The notes: a model not told the origin generated them from the letters alone. Positions 44,155 through 52,583 are shown, counted from the stretch's first letter. The stretch: 64,000 bases of DNA from Lachnospiraceae bacterium (GCA_017482005.1 JAFUOI010000003.1:124001-188000); one strand, 5' to 3'. Made by a program: numbers and translations.

Positions 44155-45018
44155 GAATTCTCCGGTATCATAATAAGTTATTCCACGTTTGACATCTGTA
44201 GCATCCTCTGCTGTATCGCAGTAGGAGTTACTACAATTGTTGATTATATCTGCCATTATCAATTTAGGAGTTGAATTAAGTGCACAAACTTTTTCTATTG
44301 AGTTACATAGAAGAGTGTCACATACCGCACATTGCTTGAGGGCTTCTTTATATGTTGTATCCCATTTGTTAGTTTCAAATACAGTTAGTAAATTAACTGC
44401 TCCGGCGGCATGTAATAAAACATCATCTGTGAAACCGACTAACTTACCTAAATATCCATAATTAATGTTTCCTAATTGTTCCGCTGTCATTTTTACAAAC
44501 TGACCATCAATATATACATTGTAAAGGATTCCTTTAGAGCTTGGATCTAACCATATTTTGTAATCCGCTGTTCCGTGTTTATGAACTTCATCGTAGAAAG
44601 CTACTAAAACAGCGTCTTCTCCTAAAGCATATATTTGCTGATAGGAACGAGCAACTAAACTTTCAAAGTTCAAATAAACGTTATCAATAAATACGTATCC
44701 GTCTTCTGTACGTAGCCATATGTTGCCGAACTGATTTCGGAGTAAACCATTGAATTCGACCATAGAGTCTTTATTTGCAATTTTTCTAACCAACTTTGAT
44801 TTTTTTGTGGGCATGTTCCAAATGGGAATATTTTCTTTTGCAGTATAAAATAATATACTTTCTGCAAATTCGTGTACACGCACATAACCACAGTTTTTGC
44901 ATATATCGTTATTGTATTTGTGAGTGCAAGACTTTGCATAACCTTCAATGGACATTTTACCACTAACTAAAAAAACACATGTCATTCCAATAAACAAATA
45001 CTTTAATAGTTTCTTCAT
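44149..45018 (-). CDS. Secreted protein with a putative bacterial toxin 44 (Ntox44-like) domain
   Basis: A 289-residue protein. A signal peptide ends near YAKSC. A small Cys/His motif (CTHKYNNDICKNCGY) and an SH3-like stretch (PIWNMPTKKSKLVRKI, NIWLRTEDGYVFI) follow. Residues about 150-215 read KIWLDPSSKGILYNVYIDG and GNINYGYLGKLVGFTDDVLL, resembling the Ntox44 family of predicted RNases found in polymorphic toxins. No dedicated immunity gene is obvious. The toxin assignment is by motif recall and uncertain. AAAGGAGG stands before the ATG. It is the left edge of the island. Confidence 0.5.
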   Translation of the reverse strand: MKKLLKYLFIGMTCVFLVSGKMSIEGYAKSCTHKYNNDICKNCGYVRVHEFAESILFYTAKENIPIWNMPTKKSKLVRKIANKDSMVEFNGLLRNQFGNIWLRTEDGYVFIDNVYLNFESLVARSYQQIYALGEDAVLVAFYDEVHKHGTADYKIWLDPSSKGILYNVYIDGQFVKMTAEQLGNINYGYLGKLVGFTDDVLLHAAGAVNLLTVFETNKWDTTYKEALKQCAVCDTLLCNSIEKVCALNSTPKLIMADIINNCSNSYCDTAEDATDVKRGITYYDTGEFK

Positions 45019-45165
45019 ACAAGTTCCTCCTTTGTTTAGACGTGTAAATTTACAGATACATGTTATTTACTATTTAGTTATCTTCCACCTCGCTTTTTTA
45101 TACAAAAGAAATTACGATAGTGTATTTGTGAAAATGATTCATGAAGTTTTTTCGATAAATATGCT

Positions 45166-45300
45166 TTTTTACTATTAATGATAGTATGATTATTTTTGGG
45201 GGATAACTTGCACAAATGTAAGTTGCTTTTTTTCAAAATAATATTATATTTTTGTATAAAAAACAGTACGTCTCCCTTGCGTATATAAGGAGGACGTCAA
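45166..45300. promoter_or_regulatory. Regulatory block, copy 1 (dyad upstream of the DUF4238 gene)
   Basis: The 339-bp gap 45019-45357 holds TACTATTAATGATAGTA (about 45170-45186). An imperfect palindrome AACTTGCACAAATGTAAGTT (45205-45224) with a T-run after it follows, then TTGTATAAAAAACAGTACG and a CTTGCGTATATAAGGAG segment. The same order of sequences recurs at 46653-46790 upstream of the NACHT gene, so the leaders are duplicated. The dyad may be an operator or a terminator-like hairpin in the leader. Confidence 0.6.
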
Positions 45301-45357
45301 AAAATATGTATTAAGCTATAGAGCATTTCGGTGAGAGTGTCAAGGGAGGTTTGAAAC

Positions 45358-46338
45358 ATGGGAAAAGTTAAACAGGAACATATAGTTCCACAATGTTATT
45401 TAAATATGTTTACTGATGATGGAAAACTAAATGTATATGATAAAAGTAAGGGTGAAGTAAGGAAAAATCAAGCTGTATGTAAAATTGCCAAGCAAAAGGC
45501 TTTTTACGATTTTTCAGAAGAAGAATTAGTAATTATAAAGGAAATATATCCAAGCGTAGATGATGTGCAATATATTGAAAAATTATTTTCGAATGATATT
45601 GAGGTGGGATTGAAAAAGTGTTTAGATGCCATTCGGATGGATAAAATCTTGCAAACAGAGGGGGTTTTGGCACAGTTGGATGATGAGTTTAAAATGTGTT
45701 TGTCAGTTCAAATGGCTTATCAATTTCTAAGAACAAAAGGATTGAGGGGGAAATTACCTGAAGTTCCTAATACGAGTGTAGATTTTCTGCAGAAACTTAT
45801 GCTTATAGATGATAATATAATTGCTCAGTGGGCGTATTATTTTAATTGTTTTCATTGGAGTGTTACTGTTAACAAGACTGCTATTCCGTATTATACATCT
45901 GATAATCCGGTGTGCATTTACAATGCAGTAACGAACAAGTTGGGATTAGATGCCTTGAATGGTCATGGGTTTGTAATAATCTGTTATCCGTATTCGCCTA
46001 CAGTATCTGTTAGTCTTGCCTTGTTAGAGGAAGATGTGATTTTGCCGAGTTTAGTATTGGAACATAAAACGGAAGAGCAAGTTAAGTTCTTGAATGCACT
46101 ACAATATAAAAATGCAGATAATAATGTTTTTACAAAAGCTGATATGTATGATATTAAAAAAATAATTGATTCTTCGAATTCTTTTACAAAAATTAAACTT
46201 TCCGAGCAAGACAGTGTGAAAATGGACAAAATCGCACAAGAAGTGATACAAGGATTGAAAGATGGATACATGGATGCAGATAGAAACAGTGCAATTCAGA
46301 TGTACATTTTGAATATGATAAAAAAGTTAGGGATGTGA
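45358..46338 (+). CDS. DUF4238 domain protein
   Basis: A 326-residue protein that begins KQEHIVPQCYLNMFTDDGKL, the signature of DUF4238. TSDNPVCIYN and CYPYSPTVSVSLAL are in the middle. Function is unknown; the family is frequent in accessory and defence-type regions. No membrane helices. GGGAGG is seven bases before the ATG. It shares its leader organisation with the NACHT gene downstream, which suggests common control. Confidence 0.8.
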   Translation: MGKVKQEHIVPQCYLNMFTDDGKLNVYDKSKGEVRKNQAVCKIAKQKAFYDFSEEELVIIKEIYPSVDDVQYIEKLFSNDIEVGLKKCLDAIRMDKILQTEGVLAQLDDEFKMCLSVQMAYQFLRTKGLRGKLPEVPNTSVDFLQKLMLIDDNIIAQWAYYFNCFHWSVTVNKTAIPYYTSDNPVCIYNAVTNKLGLDALNGHGFVIICYPYSPTVSVSLALLEEDVILPSLVLEHKTEEQVKFLNALQYKNADNNVFTKADMYDIKKIIDSSNSFTKIKLSEQDSVKMDKIAQEVIQGLKDGYMDADRNSAIQMYILNMIKKLGM

Positions 46339-46350
46339 GTCGTTTTTTAG

Positions 46351-46419
46351 CCATAATTGCTGCTTTGAAAGTTGTGCTTTCAACCTTGTAATCTTGGCGA
46401 TTATTTTGAGTTCAAGGTT
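46351..46419 (-). pseudogene. Orphan C-terminal coding tail (KITRLKAQLSKQQ), out of frame with the XRE gene
   Basis: Directly after the stop of the XRE gene another minus frame reads NLELKIIAKITRLKAQLSKQQ. It resembles the tails at 44102 and 58032. A single frameshift would join it to the XRE protein, so it may be the lost C-terminus of that protein. Confidence 0.45.
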
Positions 46420-46420
46420 T

Positions 46421-46621
46421 TTATTCCGCACGATAACTAATAATATCGGCAGGAGAGCATTCAAATACCTCGCATAAGTGATCTATGTGTTTTAAGTTGA
46501 AATTGTGATTGTGTTTCATACGGCTGATTTCCGCAGGATTGAAGTTATAAGTATACTCTAAGTCGTATACTGTTATACCTCTTTCTTTGAGCATGTTCCA
46601 GAATGGTTCAAATGATATCAT
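46421..46621 (-). CDS. Small XRE/Cro-type HTH regulator
   Basis: A 66-residue protein that is a bare helix-turn-helix domain: FWNMLKERGITVYDLEY, then NPAEISRMKHNHNFNLKHID (recognition helix) and LCEVFECSPADII. This is the common HTH_26-type length. A perfect 24-bp palindrome (46687-46710) lies 66 bp upstream of its start and related dyads precede three other island genes, so it is the natural candidate to bind them. GAGGGG precedes the ATG. Confidence 0.8.
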   Translation of the reverse strand: MISFEPFWNMLKERGITVYDLEYTYNFNPAEISRMKHNHNFNLKHIDHLCEVFECSPADIISYRAE

Positions 46622-46652
46622 GTGATAGTTCCCCTCAATAAAATTGTTTTCT

Positions 46653-46790
46653 TTTACTATTAATGATAATGGTATTTTTTTGGAAAATAACTTACATATA
46701 TGTAAGTTATTTTATTTTTTTGAATTATTATATCATATACTTGTATAAGACAGTATGTCTTTTCCTTTGCGTATAGAGAGATGTGTATGT
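46653..46790. promoter_or_regulatory. Regulatory block, copy 2, with a perfect 24-bp palindrome
   Basis: ACTATTAATGATAATGG (about 46656), then a perfect palindrome at 46687-46710 with core CTTACATATATGTAAG, T-rich sequence, TTGTATAAGACAGTATG and CTTTGCGTATAGAGAG. The gap 46622-46921 separates the XRE gene (minus) from the NACHT gene (plus). The block is homologous to 45166-45300. Confidence 0.7.
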
Positions 46791-46921
46791 AAGCCAGGCA
46801 TTCAAGACATAAGTAGCTTCTAGAATAACGGGGAGAAGTAGTTGGGTTAATGTTTTGTACTAAGGTTAAATTATATTTCTATAATTTATCATTTATTTAA
46901 ATATTACAAAGGAGAAAAAAT

Positions 46922-48739
46922 ATGTCAGTGGAATTAAATGTAAATGAAATTACAGCAGAAGTTATTAGTGATTTAGCCAAAAGTAGTGCTAAATTTGTTT
47001 GTGAAAAGTTAACAAAGGTTTGTAAAGATGTTGTTGTAAAGAATGAGATAGATTATGGAGGGGCATTTGAAAAGTATCTTACAGAAGCGGAACGACATAT
47101 TAGTAAGGCGAAAACTATCTTATATGGTCAAATTCCGCATGATTTGTATTCTTTTTTTGTGTGCATGGGAATAAGAAATAAAGAAACAACTATAGATACA
47201 TCAGATGTGAATAATATTCTAAATATTGGACATAAGATTATAATAAGCGGTACTGGTGGTATTGGGAAAAGTATGCTGATGAGACACTTTTTTTTGAATA
47301 CAATTAGTACGACATCATATATACCGGTTCTAATTGAATTGCGTGGGTTAAATGAACTTGCATCTACGGAGATTAGTATTGAGCAATATATGTACAAGAC
47401 TTTAACTATATTCGGCTTTGAATTACAAGAGGAGTATTTTAAATATAGTTTAGAAACGGGGTGTTATTTGATTCTGTTTGATGGGTATGATGAAGTTAAA
47501 AATGCAATATCGAACAAGGTGACTCAAGAAATTATTAATTTTAGTAATAAGTATTCGGAAAATCCTATCATTGTTTCGTCGCGACCGTTGCAGGAGTTTG
47601 TTGGATGGTCAGATTTTGCCGAGTATTCCGCAATGCCATTAACTAAGCAACAAGCGTTATCATTAATCTCAAAATTAGAATATGATGAGGAGATTAAGCG
47701 CAAGTTTTATAATCAATTAGATAAAGAATTGTTTGAAAAATATAATTCTTTTGCGACCAATCCGTTGTTGTTGACAATAATGTTAATGACTTTTGAAGAA
47801 AGAGTATCGATTCCAGACAGTAAGACAGATTTTTATGAACAGGCATTTTCGACATTGTTTCATCGTCATGATGCAATGAAGAAAGGAAAATTTGAAAGAG
47901 AAAAAGAATCCGGATTGGGTTACGAAGATTTCAAAAAGGTGTTTTCATATTTTTGTTTTAGATCTTTTTTTAAGAACCAATATGAATTTTCAGAAAATGC
48001 TGTATTAGAAAACATTGCTAAAGCCAAGGAAAAAGTATATGCCTTTGGGGATTTTGAGAATTTAGCGTTTTTAAATGATATGACTAAAGCGGTGTGTATG
48101 TTAATTCATGAAGGACTAAATTATCGTTTTTCACATAGATCTTTTCAAGAATATTTTGCAGCAGTTTATACGATGCAGTTGAGTGATGATGAACAGAAAC
48201 AGTTTGTGACTTCTTGGTTGAAGTCTGTAGAAGGAAGACTGACAACGGATTTTCTTGACATATTATGTGATTTGCAACCAGAGAGGTTCATGAAAAATAT
48301 ATTATATGATCCACTGTGCGAATTGTATAATATGTATAATGAAAATGAAAAATCGGATGAATGGTACTTGGATTTTATGTATTCGGGAATTTCTGTACAT
48401 GAATTTGGAGAAAGCGAGCCTAGGATATATGTTCGAGTTAAGGAGTCATATTACCATACGGTTTTTGTATGTATGTTGTATTACCTACGTTATCAATATT
48501 CTGATATGGAATATGATGAGGGATATCAGGAAACAGTAGGAAAATTGCAGGAGAAATATGATGATACCTTGGCTATAGATTTTCAACAGCTAAAAGATGA
48601 TGGGATGTATGATGAAGTTAAAAAAGCAATAAGATGGCTTTTTGATAGAAAAGATGTTGTATTTACAGCTCTAGAAAAGGTTCCTGCTAAAACGTTTGGA
48701 AAGAAAAGAAAATTCGAATCTATGTTAGAAGAATTGTAA
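46922..48739 (+). CDS. NACHT-domain STAND NTPase
   Basis: A 605-residue protein. Residues about 1-100 are helical. The NTPase has Walker A ISGTGGIGKSML (GTGGIGKS at 110-117), Walker B LILFDGYDEV (183-192) and a sensor-like VSSRPLQEF. Then come winged-helix-like and helical regions with YRFSHRSFQEYFAAVYTM, typical of NACHT proteins. No obvious nuclease, protease or TIR effector and no long repeat sensor is fused. Bacterial NACHT proteins are often antiphage; that role here is inferred from the family and the neighbours. AAAGGAG precedes the ATG. Confidence 0.85.
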   Translation: MSVELNVNEITAEVISDLAKSSAKFVCEKLTKVCKDVVVKNEIDYGGAFEKYLTEAERHISKAKTILYGQIPHDLYSFFVCMGIRNKETTIDTSDVNNILNIGHKIIISGTGGIGKSMLMRHFFLNTISTTSYIPVLIELRGLNELASTEISIEQYMYKTLTIFGFELQEEYFKYSLETGCYLILFDGYDEVKNAISNKVTQEIINFSNKYSENPIIVSSRPLQEFVGWSDFAEYSAMPLTKQQALSLISKLEYDEEIKRKFYNQLDKELFEKYNSFATNPLLLTIMLMTFEERVSIPDSKTDFYEQAFSTLFHRHDAMKKGKFEREKESGLGYEDFKKVFSYFCFRSFFKNQYEFSENAVLENIAKAKEKVYAFGDFENLAFLNDMTKAVCMLIHEGLNYRFSHRSFQEYFAAVYTMQLSDDEQKQFVTSWLKSVEGRLTTDFLDILCDLQPERFMKNILYDPLCELYNMYNENEKSDEWYLDFMYSGISVHEFGESEPRIYVRVKESYYHTVFVCMLYYLRYQYSDMEYDEGYQETVGKLQEKYDDTLAIDFQQLKDDGMYDEVKKAIRWLFDRKDVVFTALEKVPAKTFGKKRKFESMLEEL

Positions 48740-48789
48740 ATAATCATGCGGGATGTTGTGTGAAGTGTAGAACATGTTGATCTACCGGT

Positions 48790-48992
48790 TTCGTCTCAGC
48801 TATGATTGGTGCTTTGCAAGCTGTGCCTTCGGCGGTTGACAGTTCAATTTCAGATAAGTCTATCACGTTGAACGTAAATTTACTACTATACAAATAATGA
48901 TTTTTAACATTTAAAAGTATGTAGGTAAAATAAAATTCTGGAACTTCAGGGAATGGTGTAAAATCAAGAAAGCCGATATGTATGGCAGGATG
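48790..48992 (-). pseudogene. Decayed relic of the same gene as the 58032-58412 fragment
   Basis: The minus frame reads HPAIHIGFLDFTPFPEVPEF, then LLNVKNHYLY and VIDLSEIELS, which aligns closely with the fragment at 58104-58391 (RPAIHIGFLDFTPVPEVPEF, LLNVKNHHLY, AVDLSQIELA). There is no start, and the 3' tail is rearranged. A paralogous gene has been lost here. Its function is unknown. Confidence 0.7.
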
Positions 48993-49098
48993 TTAAGATT
49001 CCGCTTTTGAGTACAAGGGGTATTCACGGATAGATTTTCACGAATGTTGATTGTGAGTTGAGTATAGGGGGCTCAAAGATACTTTTGTTCTATTCATT

Positions 49099-49136
49099 AA
49101 GGAAGTTGGCTTACATATATGTAAGTTAACTTCCTT
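49099..49136. promoter_or_regulatory. 38-bp dyad with the shared CTTACATATATGTAAG core, copy 3
   Basis: AAGGAAGTT-GG-CTTACATA is matched by TATGTAAG-TT-AACTTCCTT, with only the two bases between the arms unmatched. The core equals that at 46687-46710. It lies about 300 bp before the left inverted repeat and in front of the TIR-like gene. Confidence 0.7.
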
Positions 49137-49397
49137 GACTAATTATTATATTATCATAAGATAGTAAATACAATTAAGAGAGATATATTTACCTAGGCGA
49201 TATATGAGGAGATTGAAGTAGAGTTTTATTTTAGATAATAAAATATAAAATTATTATAATGTATACTTGACAATATTTCTAAATATAATTACAATCTAGC
49301 TAATTAGCGGATGATTGGTGTCCAATCACATTTTGAGCCTTTGAATAATATTTATTCGAGGTTCTTTTTGTTTTACAAGAGATGGCAATGAAAGTCA

Positions 49398-49492
49398 ATG
49401 AAGGATAATATGGGATTATCCATTATATATATGATTTACATGCTAATGGATAATTTTTAGTTATCTGTCAGTTATATTTGGAAGAAGAGTTT
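49398..49492 (+). repeat. Left 95-bp inverted repeat of a putative invertible cassette
   Basis: About 96 percent identical to the reverse complement of 51376-51470; I count four mismatches. It starts ATGAAGGATAATATGGGATT, a copy of the recombinase gene's last codons, and ends GGAAGAAGAGTTT. Inside are 11-bp arms ATTATCCATTA (49415-49425) and TAATGGATAAT (49444-49454), 18 bases apart, which could be recombinase binding sites. Confidence 0.9.
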
Positions 49493-49550
49493 ATTCTGCA
49501 TTACGAAAATTTGCATTTATTATATTTTAATATAGATTAGGAGCGCACTA

Positions 49551-50795
49551 ATGAATAAAACATGTTTTGTTATAATGGGATATGGTATAAAAAACAATTT
49601 AAATTTAGATTTAGCCTATGAAAAAATTATTAAACCATGCATAATAGAAAATCAGCTAATTCCGTTTCCACTTTATAAAGAAAGTTCGTATAATGCTTAT
49701 AGATGTGATGAAATTTCGGGGACAATATCTATTGATTACAAATTTGTAACTTGTCTAAATGGGGCAGATATTGTAATCGCAGATATTAGTACAATGAATG
49801 TAAATGCAATATATGAATTAGGTGCAAGGCACGCGTTAAAACCAAGATCAACAATATTATTATGTGCAAAAGAGAAAGAAAAAGAGTTTAAATTTTTTGA
49901 TATAACATATGTTCCAATTATTTTTTATGAACATAATGGAACCTTTTTAAGAGAAGATGTTATTTCTCAAACTAAAAATCAATTAAATAGCTTGCTTGAT
50001 TTTGCCATTAACACTTCTACCAATGTTCCGGATAACCCTATACATCGTGCACTAAATGAAAATCATGTCTATGATCATGATAAATCGTCGAATAATACAA
50101 TATATGAAATGTATAAAAAAGCACGTGGTTTATTAGATGATAATAATTTTCGGGATGCATTAGTAATACTGGATGAATTATATACCAATGACCCCTCAGA
50201 AGAAAATCTTCTTCTTTTAGTTTTAGCAAGATATAAAATTGCTGAAAAAAACAATAGTTGTAAAGATTTGATAGAATGTATTAACTTGATTAAACAAAAT
50301 ACAGATATAGAAAATTCTACATCTGAATATTTATTTGGTAGATTGGCGGCAATTTGTTTACGAGTTTATAATTTGTCTAACGACCCTGAATACTACTACT
50401 CTGCTTTAGAATATTACAGAATTGGTGCATGCTTTTGTAAAAAGAATTTATATTGCCCTCGCAACTATTGTGCATTGTTATTAAGAATATATGAAATTAC
50501 GGAAGATAAAAATGTAATAAGAGAATATTATTATACAGCCAAACATTTTGCAAAACTATATTTAAATATAAATGTAAATGTTAAGAACAATGGCAGCTAT
50601 GACGAGCGCATTTATTATACAAATAATGTAATTGATCTTAAAGCAATTATCGATGATAAGTATATTGACGCTGAAAAAATAGTTAATCGTATTCAAAACG
50701 ACAAAGATATTTCAAAGCGACAAAAAAGCACGATAATAGAGGGGATCAATACTCTCAAACAAAGTATAGAGAACATCAACAAATATATGTTGTAA
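49551..50795 (+). CDS. TIR/nucleoside-deoxyribosyltransferase-like domain protein with TPR-like repeats
   Basis: A 414-residue protein. Residues 1-150 form a Rossmannoid domain: KTCFVIMGYG, YEKIIKPCI, CDEISGTIS, GADIVIADIS and NAIYELGARHALKP. The Glu in YELG sits where deoxyribosyltransferases and TIR-like NADases place their catalytic Glu. Residues 180-410 are helical, TPR-like (ALVILDELYTNDPSEENLL, YYSALEYYRIG), similar to MAP3K TRAF-binding-type modules. A nucleotide-hydrolysing or nucleotide-sensing defence role is inferred. It is the left gene of the cassette; its stop is five bases from the stop of the convergent gene. Confidence 0.65.
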   Translation: MNKTCFVIMGYGIKNNLNLDLAYEKIIKPCIIENQLIPFPLYKESSYNAYRCDEISGTISIDYKFVTCLNGADIVIADISTMNVNAIYELGARHALKPRSTILLCAKEKEKEFKFFDITYVPIIFYEHNGTFLREDVISQTKNQLNSLLDFAINTSTNVPDNPIHRALNENHVYDHDKSSNNTIYEMYKKARGLLDDNNFRDALVILDELYTNDPSEENLLLLVLARYKIAEKNNSCKDLIECINLIKQNTDIENSTSEYLFGRLAAICLRVYNLSNDPEYYYSALEYYRIGACFCKKNLYCPRNYCALLLRIYEITEDKNVIREYYYTAKHFAKLYLNINVNVKNNGSYDERIYYTNNVIDLKAIIDDKYIDAEKIVNRIQNDKDISKRQKSTIIEGINTLKQSIENINKYML

Positions 50796-50800
50796 AATAT

Positions 50801-51358
50801 TTACACTTTTTTTAAATTTAAAAATAGATAATACTCGGTTACTTTTCCTGCCCATACAGCAATTTGTTGCTCTACAGTTTTATCGTCGAAGAAAGAGTCA
50901 ATAGAGGATAAATTGAATTTATTTGTTTTGACACAGAACTTGCCACCTTTAATTATCCCTTCCTCACGTACACCTTCTTCATTTATTACTAATAACGGAA
51001 GATCATTAAGCAATCCAATGGTTCCTTCAATATGGCAAAAAGGACTTGTCAGTGATTGACCTGATATATCAATTTCGTTTGGATAGTAAAAGGAGGAATT
51101 TTCCCTTCCACCTTTCTTTTTACTGCCCGTTTCTATAAAAATTTGCTTAAAACCAATAATTGCAATTCCGTAACATTGCTTAATCATACCCTTTAGATAA
51201 TTTATTGAGTCTGTTAAATCATAATTATCAGCTTGTAATGTTACTGTTTGAATGTTATATTTGTCAAATTGCTCTTGTAATTTCGATATAAAATATTGAT
51301 GAACATCAAGAAATGGGTTGGGTCTACTTAAAAAAACTAATATTTTATCATTATACAT
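50801..51358 (-). CDS. Small Rossmannoid nucleotide-binding-like protein
   Basis: A 185-residue single-domain protein: ILVFLSRPNPFLDVHQYFIS, CYGIAIIGFKQIFIETGSKK, SPFCHIEGTIGLLNDLPLLV and VREEGIIKGGKF. The alternation of strands and the buried Glu in HIEGT resemble deoxyribosyltransferase/TIR-like or SLOG-type folds, but the family is not certain. It reads away from the right inverted repeat, tail to tail with the TIR-like gene. In the present orientation it lies downstream of, and co-directional with, the recombinase gene. GGAGG is eight bases before its ATG. Confidence 0.6.
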   Translation of the reverse strand: MYNDKILVFLSRPNPFLDVHQYFISKLQEQFDKYNIQTVTLQADNYDLTDSINYLKGMIKQCYGIAIIGFKQIFIETGSKKKGGRENSSFYYPNEIDISGQSLTSPFCHIEGTIGLLNDLPLLVINEEGVREEGIIKGGKFCVKTNKFNLSSIDSFFDDKTVEQQIAVWAGKVTEYYLFLNLKKV

Positions 51359-51375
51359 AATACAATCCTCCTACC

Positions 51376-51470
51376 AAACTCTTCTTCCAAATATAACTGA
51401 CGGATAACAAAAAATTATCCATTAGCATGTAAATCATATACATAATCGATAATCCCATATTATCCTTCAT
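51376..51470 (-). repeat. Right 95-bp inverted repeat of a putative invertible cassette
   Basis: Reverse-complement partner of 49398-49492. It contains the last three codons of the recombinase gene (GAA GGA TAA on the minus strand) and ends 18 bp before the start of the 50801-51358 gene. The 1,883 bp between the repeats hold exactly two complete genes. Confidence 0.9.
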
Positions 51471-52386
51471 CCACATTTATCAAATTTCTGGGATGTTTAT
51501 GAACAAGAATGTCCTTTTGCTTTGCATTGGAGACGTGCGTATATATTTCGGTCGTGCTTATGGAACTGTGTCCCAGCATTTTTTGTATATAACGTATGTC
51601 CACATCCTGCTCCAGTAAGAGGGTGGCAAAGGAATGGCGGAACATGTGTGGGGTAATATGCTGATCAATACCGGCTGATTTGGCATATCGTTTAATCATA
51701 AAGCGGACAGATTGGTCTGACAGTTTCTGCTTTAGTCTGTTCACAAAGAAGAAGCCGCATGCTTCCATATCTTCTTTAAAGACTTCTTGATAAGAACGCA
51801 TAGCAGAAATGACTTCCGGATGTTCAATTTGTAAAATGCGTTCTTTCGCACCTTTCCCGTAAATAAGTATGTTGTGACTTTGCAAGTCGATATCTGAAGG
51901 TTTTAATGAACATAATTCGGATATTCGAATACCTGTGGCAAATAATAATTCAATAACGGCGATATCCCGAATGCAGCAACGGAGCTGATATTCGGATGTT
52001 GCCTGTTCTTTGTGGACATACAGTGTGGATAAAAAGGTTTGGATGGAATGAAAGGGTATAGTTTTGGGGAGAAGTTTTGCTTCGCGAAAGCGGATATCTA
52101 ATTTATGAAAGGGATTTTCAGATAATAGCTCGCGGTATTCCAAATAATGAAAGAAGGCTTTCAAACTTGCAATTTTGCGTTTGACGGTTTTGGGTTTAAA
52201 TTGTTTGTGCAAATCGGTTATATACCGTTCTAACATATCCGGGGATATACAGAATGGCAATTCAGAAGAAAAATTGCAATATTGTTTCAAGTCAATCGAG
52301 TATGCTTTAATTGTTTTCGCATCTAATCGTTTTCTGTACCGACAATGTTCTAAATATTCCACAACATAATCATTTAAAATTTTCAT
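51460..52386 (-). CDS. Tyrosine recombinase (XerC/D-type integrase)
   Basis: A 308-residue enzyme. Residues 1-90 are the SAM-like core-binding domain (YVVEYLEHCRYRKRLDAKT, KRKIASLKAFFHYLEYREL). The catalytic domain has LLFATGIRISELCSL (first Arg), HITPHMFRHSFATLLLE (HxxR), MLGHSSISTTEIYTHVS (His and nucleophile Tyr). All active-site residues are present. ATG 52386 is chosen because AAGGAGAG lies seven bases upstream; an upstream ATG at 52413 is weaker. Its 3' end is inside the right inverted repeat, so it is most likely the invertase for the neighbouring two-gene cassette. Confidence 0.9.
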   Translation of the reverse strand: MKILNDYVVEYLEHCRYRKRLDAKTIKAYSIDLKQYCNFSSELPFCISPDMLERYITDLHKQFKPKTVKRKIASLKAFFHYLEYRELLSENPFHKLDIRFREAKLLPKTIPFHSIQTFLSTLYVHKEQATSEYQLRCCIRDIAVIELLFATGIRISELCSLKPSDIDLQSHNILIYGKGAKERILQIEHPEVISAMRSYQEVFKEDMEACGFFFVNRLKQKLSDQSVRFMIKRYAKSAGIDQHITPHMFRHSFATLLLEQDVDIRYIQKMLGHSSISTTEIYTHVSNAKQKDILVHKHPRNLINVDEG

Positions 52387-52466
52387 AATCAGACTCTCCT
52401 TGGTTTTTTTCAATTATGAGTGACAGTTTACGGATTGTCTATTTTTTGTGAAAAGGACTATTTTCA

Positions 52467-52495
52467 TTGAGAATAGCTTTTTGTTATGATATGAT
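52467..52495 (+). promoter_or_regulatory. Promoter of the GtrB-like gene
   Basis: TTGAGA (52467-52472), 17 bases, TATGAT (52490-52495). The sequence TTGAGAATAnCTTT is repeated almost exactly at 53656, upstream of the GtrII-like gene. Confidence 0.6.
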
Positions 52496-52583
52496 AAACA
52501 TATTGTAATGTAGTCAATGATGATGCGGTTTTACTAGGCATTCATATTCATTTTAGATTGAGAAATACAAAGGGAGAGCAACT

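Larger units (their letters stand above)
48740..49550. other. Gene-free region upstream of the invertible cassette
   Basis: No intact gene. It holds a decayed gene relic (48790-48992), a long dyad (49099-49136) and the left copy of the 95-bp inverted repeat (49398-49492). The rest (48993-49098 and 49137-49397) shows no clear feature beyond AT-rich promoter-like sequence. Confidence 0.7.

Noticed and set aside
46687..46710. A plain intrinsic terminator for the DUF4238 gene
   Set aside because: It is about 350 bp beyond that stop, past the XRE gene on the other strand; its perfect symmetry and recurrence fit an operator better, although T-rich flanks keep the alternative open.
49099..49136. 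A simple terminator of the NACHT gene
   Set aside because: It lies 360 bp after the stop, lacks a clear T-run and shares its core with dyads in front of two other island genes, so a regulatory role is preferred.
49398..51470. attL/attR of an integrated element
   Set aside because: Integration leaves direct repeats; these are inverted and enclose only two genes, with the recombinase outside.
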